A stretch of DNA of 64,000 nucleotides from Nannocystis sp. (GCF_016714285.1 NZ_JADJNN010000009.1:248001-312000), one strand, 5' to 3'; positions 50,129 through 59,205 are shown, counted from the first letter of the stretch. The notes: a model not told the origin generated them from the letters alone. Numbers and translations: made by a program.

Positions 50129-50502
50129 TCGGCGCACATGGACGAGTGCCGGTATTCGCGTATCGGCGGCCCGTCGACCTACGAAAGGGATTCGAGGGCC
50201 TCAGTGCGCTGGTGAGGGAGGCGCTCGCCCAGGACCCCTTGTCAGGCGCGCTGTACCTCTTCACCAACCGTCGGCGTACGACGGCGAAAGTGCTTCACTT
50301 CGACGGGTCCGGTTTGGGGCTGTACATCAAGCGGCTGGCCCGTGGCCGGTTCGCGGCATTGTGGGGCGACGACTGCACGACCAGCCTGTCGCTGACCCGC
50401 TCAGAGCTCGAGTTGTTCTTGCAGGGCAGTTTGCTCGTCGGCAAGGTCCCCCTCGCGCCGGCGCCGATGAGCGAGAAAGATCTTGTCATCGGCGCGCGAT
50501 AA
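50125..50502 (+). CDS. tnpB: IS66 accessory protein TnpB
   Basis: 125 residues. VFAYRRPVDLRKGFEGLSAL, LYLFTNRRRTTAKVLHFDGS, GLGLYIKRLARGRFAALW are the well-known IS66 Orf2 landmarks (P.DmRkgfdgL, lFvFrgRrrdriKiL.wd..G..l..KrLe.grF.w). Full length for the family. AGGAGG upstream. Role in transposition is established genetically for the family, mechanism unclear. Confidence 0.93.
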   Translation: MIGAHGRVPVFAYRRPVDLRKGFEGLSALVREALAQDPLSGALYLFTNRRRTTAKVLHFDGSGLGLYIKRLARGRFAALWGDDCTTSLSLTRSELELFLQGSLLVGKVPLAPAPMSEKDLVIGAR

Positions 50503-50517
50503 GTGCATAGATAGCTC

Positions 50518-52101
50518 GTGGTCGACGTCGATCAGATCGAAGACTTTGAGCTGCTCAAGAAGCACGCCCGGCTCATGGTATTGGAGCTCGACTACTTCCA
50601 GAAGCGCGTGAAGGAGATGGCGCAGGAGCTCGCGCAGCTCAAGGGCGGCGAGCAGCTCGAGTTCCTGGTCGTCAAGCAAGCCGAGCAACTCGCCCGGCTA
50701 CGGCACAAGGTCTTCGGGGAGTCGTCGGAGCGACGCCCGAGCCCGGTACCGCCGGCGGCGGAGGCCGAGAAGCCCAAGCGAGGCCACGGCCCAACTGCTC
50801 AGGCAAAGCTGCCCAGCCGCGAGGTCCACCATCGGCTCAAGGACGACGAGCGGGCATGTCCGGTCTGCAAGGGGACCCTCGAGGAGATGAGCGGGCAAAC
50901 CGAGGACTCCGACGAGATCGACGTCGAGCCTCGCCGATTCACGGTTATCAAGCACCGTCGACACAAGTATCGCTGCCGCTGCAACGGCGCGATCAAGACG
51001 GCTCCGGGCCCGCTGCGACTGATCGTCGGGGGCCGCTATTCGTTAGACTTTGCCATCGCCCTCGAGATCGACAAGCGCCTCAACCACCTGCCGCTAGACC
51101 GCCAGCGCCGGCAGATGGAGCGGGAAGGGCTCGTGATCTCGACGCAGTCGATGTGGGATCAGGAGGACGCGCTCGCCGACCTGATGGAGCCCAGCTACCT
51201 CAAGCTGCTCGAGTACATCCTGGGCGACGATGTCATCGGCGTCGACGAGACCCACTGGCGACTCATGCAGCCGGGCAGCACCGCGAAGTGGTGGGTCTGG
51301 TGCCTGACGACCCATGACGCTGCCTGGTACATGCTCGAACCCAGTCGCTCCGCGAAGACGATTCGCGGCGTGCTCGGTGGCTTCGAGGGCGTCGTGTGCT
51401 GCGACGCGTATCCGGGCTACGACGCCCTGGCCAAGGCGAGCAACGGCCAGATCCGGCTCGCGCACTGCTTCGCGCACGCGCGCCGTAAGTTCTACGAGCT
51501 ACGCAGCACCTACCCCGATGCCTGTAAGGCAGCGCTCGACCTGATCGATCCGATCTTCCTGATCGAGCGCGAACTGCCGTCGCCGCATGGCCTCGAGGGC
51601 GAGGCAAAGGCTGCGGCGCTCGAGCTCCGGCGCGTGCGCCGTGACGGCGAATCACGGTTGCTGGCGACGAAGCTCAAGACCTGGGCCGAGGCCCAGCGGG
51701 CTCTGCCGCGCAGCACCCTCGCCGAGGCGCTCGGCTACCTCCTGGGGCACTGGAAGACGTTGACCGCCTTCCTCGACGACCCACTGATCCCGCTCGACAA
51801 TAACCGGACCGAGCGGGCGCTGCGGGGTATGGTCCTCGGGCGCAAGAACCACTACGGCTCGCGGTCCGTCCGCGGCACCCAGGTCGCCGCCATCTTCTAC
51901 ACATTGATTGAGACCTGCATCCTGTGCGGCGTCGATCCGCAGGAGTACCTCCGCTTCACCGCTCGCGCTGCGCTGCGGTCACCGGGGACCGCCGTCTTGC
52001 CCCAAGAATTTGCCCGCGAGCATCAGCTCGCGGGCGAGGGATCGGGCGCACTGGCAGCCTACGAGGTGGCGAGGAACACGTACACGCCCCGCCGCAGCTG
52101 A
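50518..52101 (+). CDS. tnpC: IS66 transposase TnpC (DDE)
   Basis: 527 residues from GTG 50518. N-terminal coiled coil (LKKHARLMVLELDYFQKRV, EQAEQLARLRHKVFGESSER), a zinc-finger-like pair (ACPVCKGTLEEM, YRCRCNGAI), then the RNase H-fold catalytic core: Asp in VIGVDETHWRL, Asp in CCDAYPGYDAL, Glu in DNNRTERALRGMVLGRKNH. C-terminal IS66 tail ETCILCGVDPQEYL. Complete and apparently intact. Confidence 0.95.
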   Translation: MVDVDQIEDFELLKKHARLMVLELDYFQKRVKEMAQELAQLKGGEQLEFLVVKQAEQLARLRHKVFGESSERRPSPVPPAAEAEKPKRGHGPTAQAKLPSREVHHRLKDDERACPVCKGTLEEMSGQTEDSDEIDVEPRRFTVIKHRRHKYRCRCNGAIKTAPGPLRLIVGGRYSLDFAIALEIDKRLNHLPLDRQRRQMEREGLVISTQSMWDQEDALADLMEPSYLKLLEYILGDDVIGVDETHWRLMQPGSTAKWWVWCLTTHDAAWYMLEPSRSAKTIRGVLGGFEGVVCCDAYPGYDALAKASNGQIRLAHCFAHARRKFYELRSTYPDACKAALDLIDPIFLIERELPSPHGLEGEAKAAALELRRVRRDGESRLLATKLKTWAEAQRALPRSTLAEALGYLLGHWKTLTAFLDDPLIPLDNNRTERALRGMVLGRKNHYGSRSVRGTQVAAIFYTLIETCILCGVDPQEYLRFTARAALRSPGTAVLPQEFAREHQLAGEGSGALAAYEVARNTYTPRRS

Positions 52102-52352
52102 CTCGCCGGCTTCGCGGGTACCGTGATCACCCGGCCCAGCGCCACCGCCGTGTCGGCGATCAGCTCGACGTTGATGAGGTCCATCATCCACGTCGCCTGC
52201 TCCGCCAGCCGCTCGTGCAGCCAGCCGCGGAAGAAGCTGCGAACGGTGAGATGCTGCCCGGCGTAGCGCCGGAGCATCAGCTCGATCTCCTTCTCGTTGT
52301 CGCCAAAGCGCTTCTGCAGCGCCTCACGTACCTCTTGCAGGTCCTCGGTCAT
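52059..52352 (-). CDS. Small passenger ORF within the IS66 element
   Basis: 97 residues on the opposite strand, its 3' end overlapping the tnpC 3' end by 43 bases. Helical and protein-like: LQEVREALQKRFGDNEKEIE, LMLRRYAGQHLTVRSFFRG, WLHERLAEQATWMMDLINVE. Lies between tnpC and the right repeat, where some IS66 elements carry extra genes. Function unknown; could be a regulator or antitoxin-like cargo. Confidence 0.55.
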   Translation of the reverse strand: MTEDLQEVREALQKRFGDNEKEIELMLRRYAGQHLTVRSFFRGWLHERLAEQATWMMDLINVELIADTAVALGRVITVPAKPASQLRRGVYVFLATS

Positions 52353-52395
52353 CTGTGCTTACCTCCGCCGGCAAGCGTCCTCGGTTTTTAGTCTA

Positions 52396-52414
52396 CGTCA
52401 CGACGTGGCAGGGC
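52396..52414 (-). repeat. IS66 right terminal inverted repeat
   Basis: Perfect reverse complement of the left end, 19 bp. Confidence 0.85.
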
Positions 52415-52604
52415 GAGCATGTACCGTCCGTGTGCGTCGCGCGCTGCACAACGCACAGCCAGTGTGCGAGCCTCCACAGAATGCAGCGTACCTGCTGCAC
52501 CGGGGTGGGCGCGGAGGGGGACCTCTGCCAGGAGCATTCGACCGACCAGCCCAGAATGTCCATCCTGAGCGGTCGCCGCACGTCGTCAATCTCGAAGGCG
52601 GGCC

Positions 52605-55085
52605 TCACCCCGGGCAGAGGCCGAAGGCGTCGGCGCCGAGGTTGTTGCCGGGGTGGCAATCCGCGATCTTGTCCTCGGGGTCGACATCCACGTAGATATT
52701 GCCGCCGCCCATGAGATCCGCGGAGCAGACGACGATCTCGCACTCGCCGGGCAACAGGAGCTTGGTGGTGACGGTCTCGCAGACGACCTTGGCGTCCTCG
52801 ACCGGGGCGTTGGGGTCGGTGGTCTCGAGGAATTGGACGACGACGCCGTCCTGGACGGGGTTGGTGCCGCGGTTGCACACCTCGGCCTGGAGGTCGATCT
52901 TGCCGCCCATTTGCTCGCAGAGGTTGCCGAGGTCGGTCAGCTCGACGGTGAGGTCGGCGATGTTGAGGGCGCCGATGCTGCCCTGGGAGTTCTGGCGGAA
53001 GTTGTTGAGGCCGGGGACCTGCCAATTGTTCAGAGTCTCGCTGGCCTTGGGGATCGTGGCAGTGTCGGAAACGTGGGTGATGTAATAGGGGTGCTGATTC
53101 CACACCGGGCGTGAATTGGCCCAGCGGTCCATCGGGTCGCGGTAGATGACGAAGCCGGTGCGGGCCATGAAATCGCCGGACATCGGGAAGATCGGGTCGA
53201 CCTTCGGGCAGGCGTTGTAGGGCGTGCGGGGGACGACGATCTCGGTGGCGAAGTCGCCGTCGACGTCGGCGACGGTGGGGTACTCCGCGCCGGTGCCGCT
53301 GCTGGCGGGGGCGCTGTAGATGACCTCGCCGGTGCGGCCGTTGTAGACGCGGAGGAAGCACTCGTCGCGGTAGACGGCCTCGGCCTGGCCGTCGCCGTCG
53401 AAGTCGAAGATCGAGGAGCCGGTGACGTTGGACGAGAGGTCCTGCGAGGGCTGGACCCACAGGACGCCGTCGGGCAGCTTCTTGGCCTCCTGCTCGGGCG
53501 AGCGCTCGCAGGTGCCGCCGGGGCGCTCAGGAGGGCTGGCGCCCATGAGGGCGGCGACGCAGTCGGGGTCGTAGACGGCGTAGTAGGTGGCGGCGGCGGT
53601 GGCCATCTCGACCTGGCCGTCGCCGTCGAAGTCGCTGATCGTGACGGTGCCGCCGCTGCCGACGACCTCGCCGTTCTTGGCGTAGAGGTTGACGGGGCCC
53701 CACACGGTCTTGCCGTCGAGGCTCTGGATCCGCAGGCGGCCGACGGCGTTGACGACGCTGAGGACGGCGAGCTCGGGCAGCTGATCGGTGTCGAGGCCCT
53801 GGATCTGGGTGTAGGCGCCGAAGTTGGCGAGGCTCATGTAGCCGCTCAGCTGCTTCGGCGGGTCGGCGACGAACCAGGGCTTGTTGACCCACTCGCTGGT
53901 GATGGGGTCCCAGGCGGCGGTGCGGCGGTTGGTGACGAGGTCGACGACGCCGTCGAGGTCGACGTCGGCGATGACGGGCATGAGGCCGGTGAAGTTGGGG
54001 GCCCAGGTGGTGAGCAGACAGCCGTTGTGATCGAAGACCATGTCGCCGACGACGATCTCCGGGTATTCGTCGTCGTCGAGGTCGTGCAGCATGGGGCCGG
54101 CGAGCATGTTGGCGGAGCCGAATGTCAGCAGTTTGTCGTCCTCGCAGGTGCGGCCGTACCACATGCGCTCGAGCACGGGGGTGGGGTCGGCGCTGTTGAT
54201 CCGGAAGGCGTAGAGGTGGACGGGGCCGGTGTCGTTGGCGCTGGTGACCCGGTGGTAGCCGACCAGCTCGGGGTGGCCGCCGTTCGGGACGTCGGCGTCG
54301 AGGTCGCCGATCGCCCAGGGCACGGCGTAGGCCGGGCGGTTGGCGTCGTCTTGCTCGTCGGCGCCGCCGGCCCGCAGCTGCTCGCCGCAGGTGCGGCCGT
54401 CGAAGACGCGGAGGGTGCCGATGCGGCCGACGTTGGGGAGGGTCTCGAAGGTGCTGACGATGATCGAGGGCTGGAGCTTCTGCGGGTCCTTGTCGAGGTT
54501 CAGGTCGGCGACCATCGGCGTCGTGTAGATATAGGTGGACTTGGCGGTCTTGTCGTTCTGCGGGTCCTTGACGGCGCCGTTCCACTCGCACTGCTGCTCG
54601 GGCTTGATGCCCCCGGGGATGTTGTCCTTCTTGCAATTGGGGTCGTTGATGACGCCCATGGGGACATCGTAGGGGATGCACACGCCGTCCATGTCGCAGT
54701 AGGAGTCGCCCGGGCAGTCGTCGTGGCTGCGGCAGGGACCGAGGTCCGGGAGGCATTGATCGTACTTGCAGATGAAGTTCGGCGGGCAGCCGCCGCAGGG
54801 CAGCTCGCCGGTGTCGGTCGCGCCGGTGCCGGTGTCGGTGGCGACGGGCTCGCTGGTGCTGCCGGTGCCGCCGGTGGCGGCGGTGGTGCTGGCGTCGCCG
54901 CTGGTGGTGAGGGGCGGCGCGGTGGAGGTCGGCGGGTCGGTGGTCGGGGTATCGTCGGTGGCGGTCTGGCTGGTGCCGCCCGGGCCGGCGCCGGTGGAGC
55001 TCGCGCTGGCGCCTCCGCCGTCGTCGCCACAGCCGGTGAACGCCACGCCGCAAAGACCCACGATCCGCCAGTATCGCTTGTGCAT
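52605..55085 (-). CDS. FG-GAP/VCBS repeat lipoprotein with CARDB domain
   Basis: 826 residues from ATG 55085 (ATG 55097 is in frame; the extension to 55277 is not signal-like). Signal peptide with lipobox VAFTGCGDD, long Thr/Ser/Pro/Gly spacer, Cys module (CGGCPPNFICKYDQCLPDLG), FG-GAP repeats with Ca loops (DVDLDGVVDLV, DFDGDGQVEMA, DFDGDGQAEAV, DVDGDFATEIV), NSRPVWNQHPYYITHV, and a CARDB domain. Paralogue of the lipoprotein at 7226-9757. Its last 490 bp also exist as the truncated copy at 47353-47842. Surface adhesin-like; ligand unknown. Confidence 0.87.
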   Translation of the reverse strand: MHKRYWRIVGLCGVAFTGCGDDGGGASASSTGAGPGGTSQTATDDTPTTDPPTSTAPPLTTSGDASTTAATGGTGSTSEPVATDTGTGATDTGELPCGGCPPNFICKYDQCLPDLGPCRSHDDCPGDSYCDMDGVCIPYDVPMGVINDPNCKKDNIPGGIKPEQQCEWNGAVKDPQNDKTAKSTYIYTTPMVADLNLDKDPQKLQPSIIVSTFETLPNVGRIGTLRVFDGRTCGEQLRAGGADEQDDANRPAYAVPWAIGDLDADVPNGGHPELVGYHRVTSANDTGPVHLYAFRINSADPTPVLERMWYGRTCEDDKLLTFGSANMLAGPMLHDLDDDEYPEIVVGDMVFDHNGCLLTTWAPNFTGLMPVIADVDLDGVVDLVTNRRTAAWDPITSEWVNKPWFVADPPKQLSGYMSLANFGAYTQIQGLDTDQLPELAVLSVVNAVGRLRIQSLDGKTVWGPVNLYAKNGEVVGSGGTVTISDFDGDGQVEMATAAATYYAVYDPDCVAALMGASPPERPGGTCERSPEQEAKKLPDGVLWVQPSQDLSSNVTGSSIFDFDGDGQAEAVYRDECFLRVYNGRTGEVIYSAPASSGTGAEYPTVADVDGDFATEIVVPRTPYNACPKVDPIFPMSGDFMARTGFVIYRDPMDRWANSRPVWNQHPYYITHVSDTATIPKASETLNNWQVPGLNNFRQNSQGSIGALNIADLTVELTDLGNLCEQMGGKIDLQAEVCNRGTNPVQDGVVVQFLETTDPNAPVEDAKVVCETVTTKLLLPGECEIVVCSADLMGGGNIYVDVDPEDKIADCHPGNNLGADAFGLCPG

Positions 55086-55183
55086 AGGAAGCGGCATCCT
55101 ACAGCGTTCTCGGGCCGCGTGGGGCGCGAGGCGGACGGGGCTCGCTCGTTGCCATGCGCAGGATCGGGCGCGGATGTTTGCGC

Positions 55184-55783
55184 TCACTCGGGGCAGTTCA
55201 TGGACTTCAGGTCCTGGCCGGTGACGGGCACGCCGTCGCCCGGGACGTCGACGAAGGCGAGGGCGATCGAGGGGCACTCGATCGCGGCGCAGGGGTCCAT
55301 TCGCATGACGTGGAGGTGCGGGGTGGTCGACCAGCCGGTCGTGCCGGAGCGGCCGAGCAGGGCGCCGCGCGCGAGCCGGTTGCCGACCGTGGCGAGGGCG
55401 TCGTCGAGGTGCTTGTAGAGCGTGCTGGTGCCGTCGTCGTGAAGCAGGACCACGAGGTTGGCGTGGTCGCGGCAGCGCTCGTCGCCGCCGTCACGGCAGG
55501 GGTCGCCGGGGCGGACGTCGTTCTTCACGTGGGTGACGATACCGTCGGCCATCGCGTGCACCGGGCTGCCGCGCGCGAGCAGGAGGTCGAAGGCGTAGCG
55601 GAGCTCGTCGTGGTGGCTGAAGGGGTTGTCGTTGCCCTGGCCGACGCGGGTGGTGGCGTCGCAGGCGAGCGGGAGCCAGAAGGTCTCGGGCGCGGGCTCG
55701 CCGGTGCTGCCATCCATGGTGGCGCCCGATTCGTCGCCCGCGTTGCAGGCGAGGGCGAGGGCTGCGAGCAGGGCGAGGCGCAC
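55184..55783 (-). CDS. M23-type metallopeptidase lipoprotein
   Basis: 199 residues from GTG 55783, chosen because a clean signal peptide with lipobox (ALLAALALACNAG) begins there; the open frame to 56260 is antisense shadow. The LytM fold is visible: DELRYAFDLLLARGSPVHAM and ADGIVTHV (Asp ligand and strand), DHANLVVLLHDDGTSTLYKH, RGALLGRSGTTGWSTTPHLH with the HxH zinc/catalytic motif. The first ligand motif lacks the usual His four residues before Asp. Probably a cell-wall endopeptidase or a degenerate binder, anchored to the outer membrane. Confidence 0.78.
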   Translation of the reverse strand: MRLALLAALALACNAGDESGATMDGSTGEPAPETFWLPLACDATTRVGQGNDNPFSHHDELRYAFDLLLARGSPVHAMADGIVTHVKNDVRPGDPCRDGGDERCRDHANLVVLLHDDGTSTLYKHLDDALATVGNRLARGALLGRSGTTGWSTTPHLHVMRMDPCAAIECPSIALAFVDVPGDGVPVTGQDLKSMNCPE

Positions 55784-55814
55784 GCGCCCGAGGGTAGCGC
55801 GTGCGCGCCCCAAT

Positions 55815-55849
55815 GGGCGCCCAACTGGGCGCCCAACTGGGCGCCAACT
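55815..55849 (+). repeat. Tandem 12-bp palindromic repeat, about three copies
   Basis: GGGCGCCCAACT at 55815 and 55827, then an 11-base variant at 55839. Each contains the palindrome GGGCGCCC. It sits between the M23 gene start and the next gene's stop, on the promoter side of the M23 gene. Confidence 0.75.
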
Positions 55850-55875
55850 GGGCGGCGCATTGCGCGGTGTTTGGC

Positions 55876-57504
55876 TCAGCGCTTGCTCTGCTTCTTGCTC
55901 GCGGTCTTCTTGGCGGCGACCTTGGTAGCGATCTTTGCGACCTTCTTCGCGACCTTCTTGGCGGGTGCGGCGACGACTTTTGCGACCTTCTTTGCGACCT
56001 TCTTTGCGGGGGCCGGGGCGACCTTGCTGACCTTCTTCGCGCTGGCCTTGCTGAGCGCCTTGGCGACGGTCTTGGCGGAGGCGCCGGTGGTCGTGCGGAT
56101 CTGTCCAGTGACGCGGTAGAAGCCGCCGGAGGTCTCGACCAGGCCGTCGACCAGGTAGGTCGCGCCGGCGGTGCGGATGTTGCGGGGGAACTGGACGTTG
56201 AGCGGCTTGAAGCCGGGCGACTTGGGGCGCACGCGGACCTTGCCGCCCTCGGTGTAGCACTCGACGAGCACGCCGCTGGCGCCGGTGGCGGCGGCCTCGA
56301 GGGTGTCGCCGACGTTGGCGGCCTTGGTGTTGCCCTGCTCGACGACCTTGGTCTTGGGGACGGTGCCCTGGCGCGCGGCGGCGATCGCCGCCTCGCTGAC
56401 GTCGATGCAGGCGAGGCTACCGCCCGAGGTGACGATATAGAGCTTGTCCTTGAAGAACTGCATCGAAAGCGCCGAGCCGCAGGTGGTGTCGAGCTTCCAC
56501 AGGCGGGTGCCGGCGGCGTCGAAGCAGTAGATCGACGAGGAGGAGTCGCCGGCGAACACGTACTTGCCGTCGCCGGCGGCGGCGCAGGAGTACACGCTGG
56601 TGTCGCACTTGTAGCTGCGCAGCAGCTTGCCCTTCTTGGTGTATGCGAGGACGACGTCGTCGGTGGTGCCGGCGTAGAGGGTGGTCGGCTCCTGCCAGCC
56701 GAACATCACGCAGCCCTTGAGCTTCTGCGACCATTGCTTGGCGCCGCTCGACCATTCGTAGGCGGTGAGGCCCTCGTCGTAGCCGTGGTAGACGCCGTCG
56801 GCGTCGCAGCGGACCATCCAGCCGGAGTCGCCGGGGGACTTCTTGTGCCACAGGAGGTCGCAGTCGTGGTCGAGGACGGTGATGCCGCCGACGGCGTCGG
56901 AGACCGCGAGGGCGCCCTCGTGGATGTCGATCCAGTAGATGCTGAGATCCTCGGAGATCTCGTAGGCGACGAAGGGGACCTTGCGGGTGAGGTCGTAGAC
57001 GTTGCCGTCGTTGCAGCCGCAATACAGCCACTGGTCGTCGCGGACCAGGCACATCACGCCGTCGGGCAGCTTGAAGCGGCGGTTGACCTGGCCGTCGTGG
57101 CCGAGGGCGTAGACGTCGCCCTTTTGATTGCCGACCCAGCAGAGGTCGTCGTCGATGAAGATGCCGAGCGCGAAGTTGCCGGTCTCGAAGCGCCACAGGA
57201 CCGGGGCGCGGGTGGTGCCGCGGGCCGCGGTGGCGCTGGTGGTGCGCCGCTGGCCGACCGATCGCTTGGCGCGGGCGCCCATGACGGCGGCCGCGTAGCC
57301 CTTCTTGAGCTTGCCGCCGATCGCCTTCTGGGCCTCGGCGTCGGCCTCGGCGGGGCTCTTGTATTTGGTGGTCTTGCTCTGGCCCGGGTCGCCGATGCGG
57401 CCGTAGCGGGTGGTGACCGCGCTGCCGGCGACGGTGACCTCGTAGAATTTGTGGGACCCGCCGTCCGCCTCGGACAGCTCGAGATATGTGCGCTTTTCGG
57501 CCAT
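55876..57504 (-). CDS. WGR domain fused to beta-propeller and histone H1-like Lys/Ala tail
   Basis: 542 residues. N-terminal WGR-type domain about 1-75 (YLELSEADGGSHKFYEVTVA, TTRYGRIGDPGQSKTTKYK, AIGGKLKKGY), where the W-G-R motif reads RYGRIG. Then seven or so PQQ/WD-like blades (LCWVGNQKGDVYALGHDGQV, WLYCGCNDGNVYDLTRK, LYAGTTDDVVLAYTKKGKLL, YVFAGDSSSSIYCFDAAGTR), a beta-rich part (GKVRVRPKSPGFKPLNVQF), and a tail of AKKVAKKVAK-type repeats (about 480-542) like histone H1. WGR domains bind nucleic acid in PARPs and in stand-alone bacterial proteins. The whole may be a DNA-associated scaffold; no enzyme motif. Confidence 0.82.
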   Translation of the reverse strand: MAEKRTYLELSEADGGSHKFYEVTVAGSAVTTRYGRIGDPGQSKTTKYKSPAEADAEAQKAIGGKLKKGYAAAVMGARAKRSVGQRRTTSATAARGTTRAPVLWRFETGNFALGIFIDDDLCWVGNQKGDVYALGHDGQVNRRFKLPDGVMCLVRDDQWLYCGCNDGNVYDLTRKVPFVAYEISEDLSIYWIDIHEGALAVSDAVGGITVLDHDCDLLWHKKSPGDSGWMVRCDADGVYHGYDEGLTAYEWSSGAKQWSQKLKGCVMFGWQEPTTLYAGTTDDVVLAYTKKGKLLRSYKCDTSVYSCAAAGDGKYVFAGDSSSSIYCFDAAGTRLWKLDTTCGSALSMQFFKDKLYIVTSGGSLACIDVSEAAIAAARQGTVPKTKVVEQGNTKAANVGDTLEAAATGASGVLVECYTEGGKVRVRPKSPGFKPLNVQFPRNIRTAGATYLVDGLVETSGGFYRVTGQIRTTTGASAKTVAKALSKASAKKVSKVAPAPAKKVAKKVAKVVAAPAKKVAKKVAKIATKVAAKKTASKKQSKR

Positions 57505-57557
57505 GGCGGCGACGATACAACAACTGTCGTCGCATGTGCATCGGCTACGATGGGCCG

Positions 57558-59201
57558 ATGTTTGCGCGTCTCCTCGGGCCGACCTTGCCGCCCTACGATC
57601 CGCTGGTGTGGGAGCGGCTGCCGTTTCCGCAGAAGGCGCGGATGGTCTGCCAGTCGTGGGCGCTGCAGGGCTACGGAACGCCGCCCGGGATCTATCTCGT
57701 GTACCTGCTCAAGCTGCTGCTGTACGTGGGCGGCTGGCTGTTCTTCTGCGGGTTCACGCCGGGCCTGGGGGGGCTGGCCGACATCGGCGGATGGTGGTCG
57801 ACGGCGGCGGCGTTCGAGAAGGCGATCCTGTGGAGCATGCTGTTCGAGCTGCTCGGGCTCGGCTGCGGCTCGGGGCCGCTGACCGGCCGCTATCTGCCGC
57901 CGATCGGGGGATTCCTGTACTTTCTCCGGCCGGGGACGACCAAGCTGCCGCTGGTCCCGGGGGCGCCGCTGATCGGGGGTATCCGGCGCAACGCGATCGA
58001 CGTGCTGGCGTATGCGGCGACGATCGGGCTGCTGGTGGCGGGGCTGTGCGCGGCCCGCAGCGAGCCGTTGGTGCTGGTGGGGTTGTGCGTGGCGCTGCCG
58101 CTGCTCGGGTTGCTCGATCGGACGCTGTTCCTGGCGGCGCGCGGGGAGCACTTCTGGACCGCGATCGTGATCCTGGCGCTGGCCGGGGCGGACTTCGTGC
58201 CGGGGATGATGTGGCTGTGGGCGGCGCTGTGGTTCTGGGCCGGGGTGTCGAAGCTCAATCATCACTTTCCGGCGGTGGTCGGGGTGATGATCAGCAACCA
58301 CCCCTTCCTGCGCTTCGGGTGGCTGCGCCGCCGGATGTACCGCGCCTTCCCGGACGACCTGTCACCGTCGCGCCTGGCGACCTGGATGGCCCACGCGGGC
58401 ACGCTGCTCGAGCTGTCGGTGCCGGTGCTGCTGCTGCTCGGCGACGGCGGGACGCTGACGCTCGTGGGCCTGGCGCTGATGCTGCTGCTGCACGGGTTCA
58501 TCCTGAGCAACGTGCCGATGGGGGTGCCGCTCGAGTGGAATGTGGTGATGGTGTACGGCGGGCTCGTGCTGTTCTGGACCCACGCGGGGCAGAGCCCGCT
58601 GGAGCTCGGTCCGGGGGTGGTGGCGGTGCTGGCGGTGATGTGCGTGGCGCTGCCGGTGCTCGGCAACCTGTTCCCGGCGCGGGTGCCCTTCCTGCTGGCG
58701 ATGCGCTACTACGCGGGCAACTGGGCGTTTAGCGTGTGGCTGATGCGGGGGGACAGCTACCGCAAGCTGGAGCGCCTGACCAAGAGCTCGGGCTGGGTGT
58801 ACGACCAGCTCGGGGTGCTCTACGACCGGGCGACCTGCGTGGCGCTGGTCGGCAAGGTGATCGGGTTTCGCCTGATGCACCTGCACGGACGGGTGCTGTC
58901 GCAGCTGGTGCCGCGGGCGGTGGAGCGGGTCGAGGACTGTGAGTGGGTCGACGGCGAGCTGATGGCCGGGCTGGCGCTCGGGTGGAACTTCGGCGACGGC
59001 CACCTGCACAGCGAGCCGCTGCTGCGGGCCGTGCAGGCGCAGTGCGGGTTCTCGCCGGGCGAGCTGCGCTGCATCATGGTCGAGTCGCAGCCGCTCGGGC
59101 GCCGGACGCTGCAGTGGCGCATCGTCGACGCGCACGACGGGCTGCTCGAGCGGGGCGAGGCCGAGGTGGCGGCGCTGCGCGAGCGCCAGCCGTGGGGCTA
59201 G
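57558..59201 (+). CDS. DUF3556-family transmembrane protein
   Basis: 547 residues from ATG 57558. N-terminal LLGPTLPPYDPLVWERLPF and SWALQGYGTPPGIYLVYLLK match the DUF3556 pattern, followed by about ten membrane helices (WLWAALWFWAGVSKLNHHFP, LLELSVPVLLLLGDGG, VMVYGGLVLFWTHAGQSPL) and a cytoplasmic C-terminal domain. The Trp-rich SKLNHHFP region recalls gamma-carboxylase/HTTM-like membrane proteins. Function unknown. It is divergent to the WGR gene; the stop lies in the first 39-bp repeat. Confidence 0.75.
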   Translation: MFARLLGPTLPPYDPLVWERLPFPQKARMVCQSWALQGYGTPPGIYLVYLLKLLLYVGGWLFFCGFTPGLGGLADIGGWWSTAAAFEKAILWSMLFELLGLGCGSGPLTGRYLPPIGGFLYFLRPGTTKLPLVPGAPLIGGIRRNAIDVLAYAATIGLLVAGLCAARSEPLVLVGLCVALPLLGLLDRTLFLAARGEHFWTAIVILALAGADFVPGMMWLWAALWFWAGVSKLNHHFPAVVGVMISNHPFLRFGWLRRRMYRAFPDDLSPSRLATWMAHAGTLLELSVPVLLLLGDGGTLTLVGLALMLLLHGFILSNVPMGVPLEWNVVMVYGGLVLFWTHAGQSPLELGPGVVAVLAVMCVALPVLGNLFPARVPFLLAMRYYAGNWAFSVWLMRGDSYRKLERLTKSSGWVYDQLGVLYDRATCVALVGKVIGFRLMHLHGRVLSQLVPRAVERVEDCEWVDGELMAGLALGWNFGDGHLHSEPLLRAVQAQCGFSPGELRCIMVESQPLGRRTLQWRIVDAHDGLLERGEAEVAALRERQPWG

Positions 59202-59205
59202 TCAT

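Larger units (their letters stand above)
49773..52414 (+). mobile_element. Complete IS66-family insertion sequence
   Basis: 2642 bp between perfect 19-bp inverted repeats, with tnpA-tnpB-tnpC in IS66 order plus a reverse passenger ORF before the right end. All three frames are open, so it may be active. The 8 bases outside the two ends (TCTGGTCG and GAGCATGT) do not match, so no target duplication is seen; IS66 normally makes 8 bp. Either the true ends lie slightly elsewhere or the flanks have been rearranged since insertion. Confidence 0.88.
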
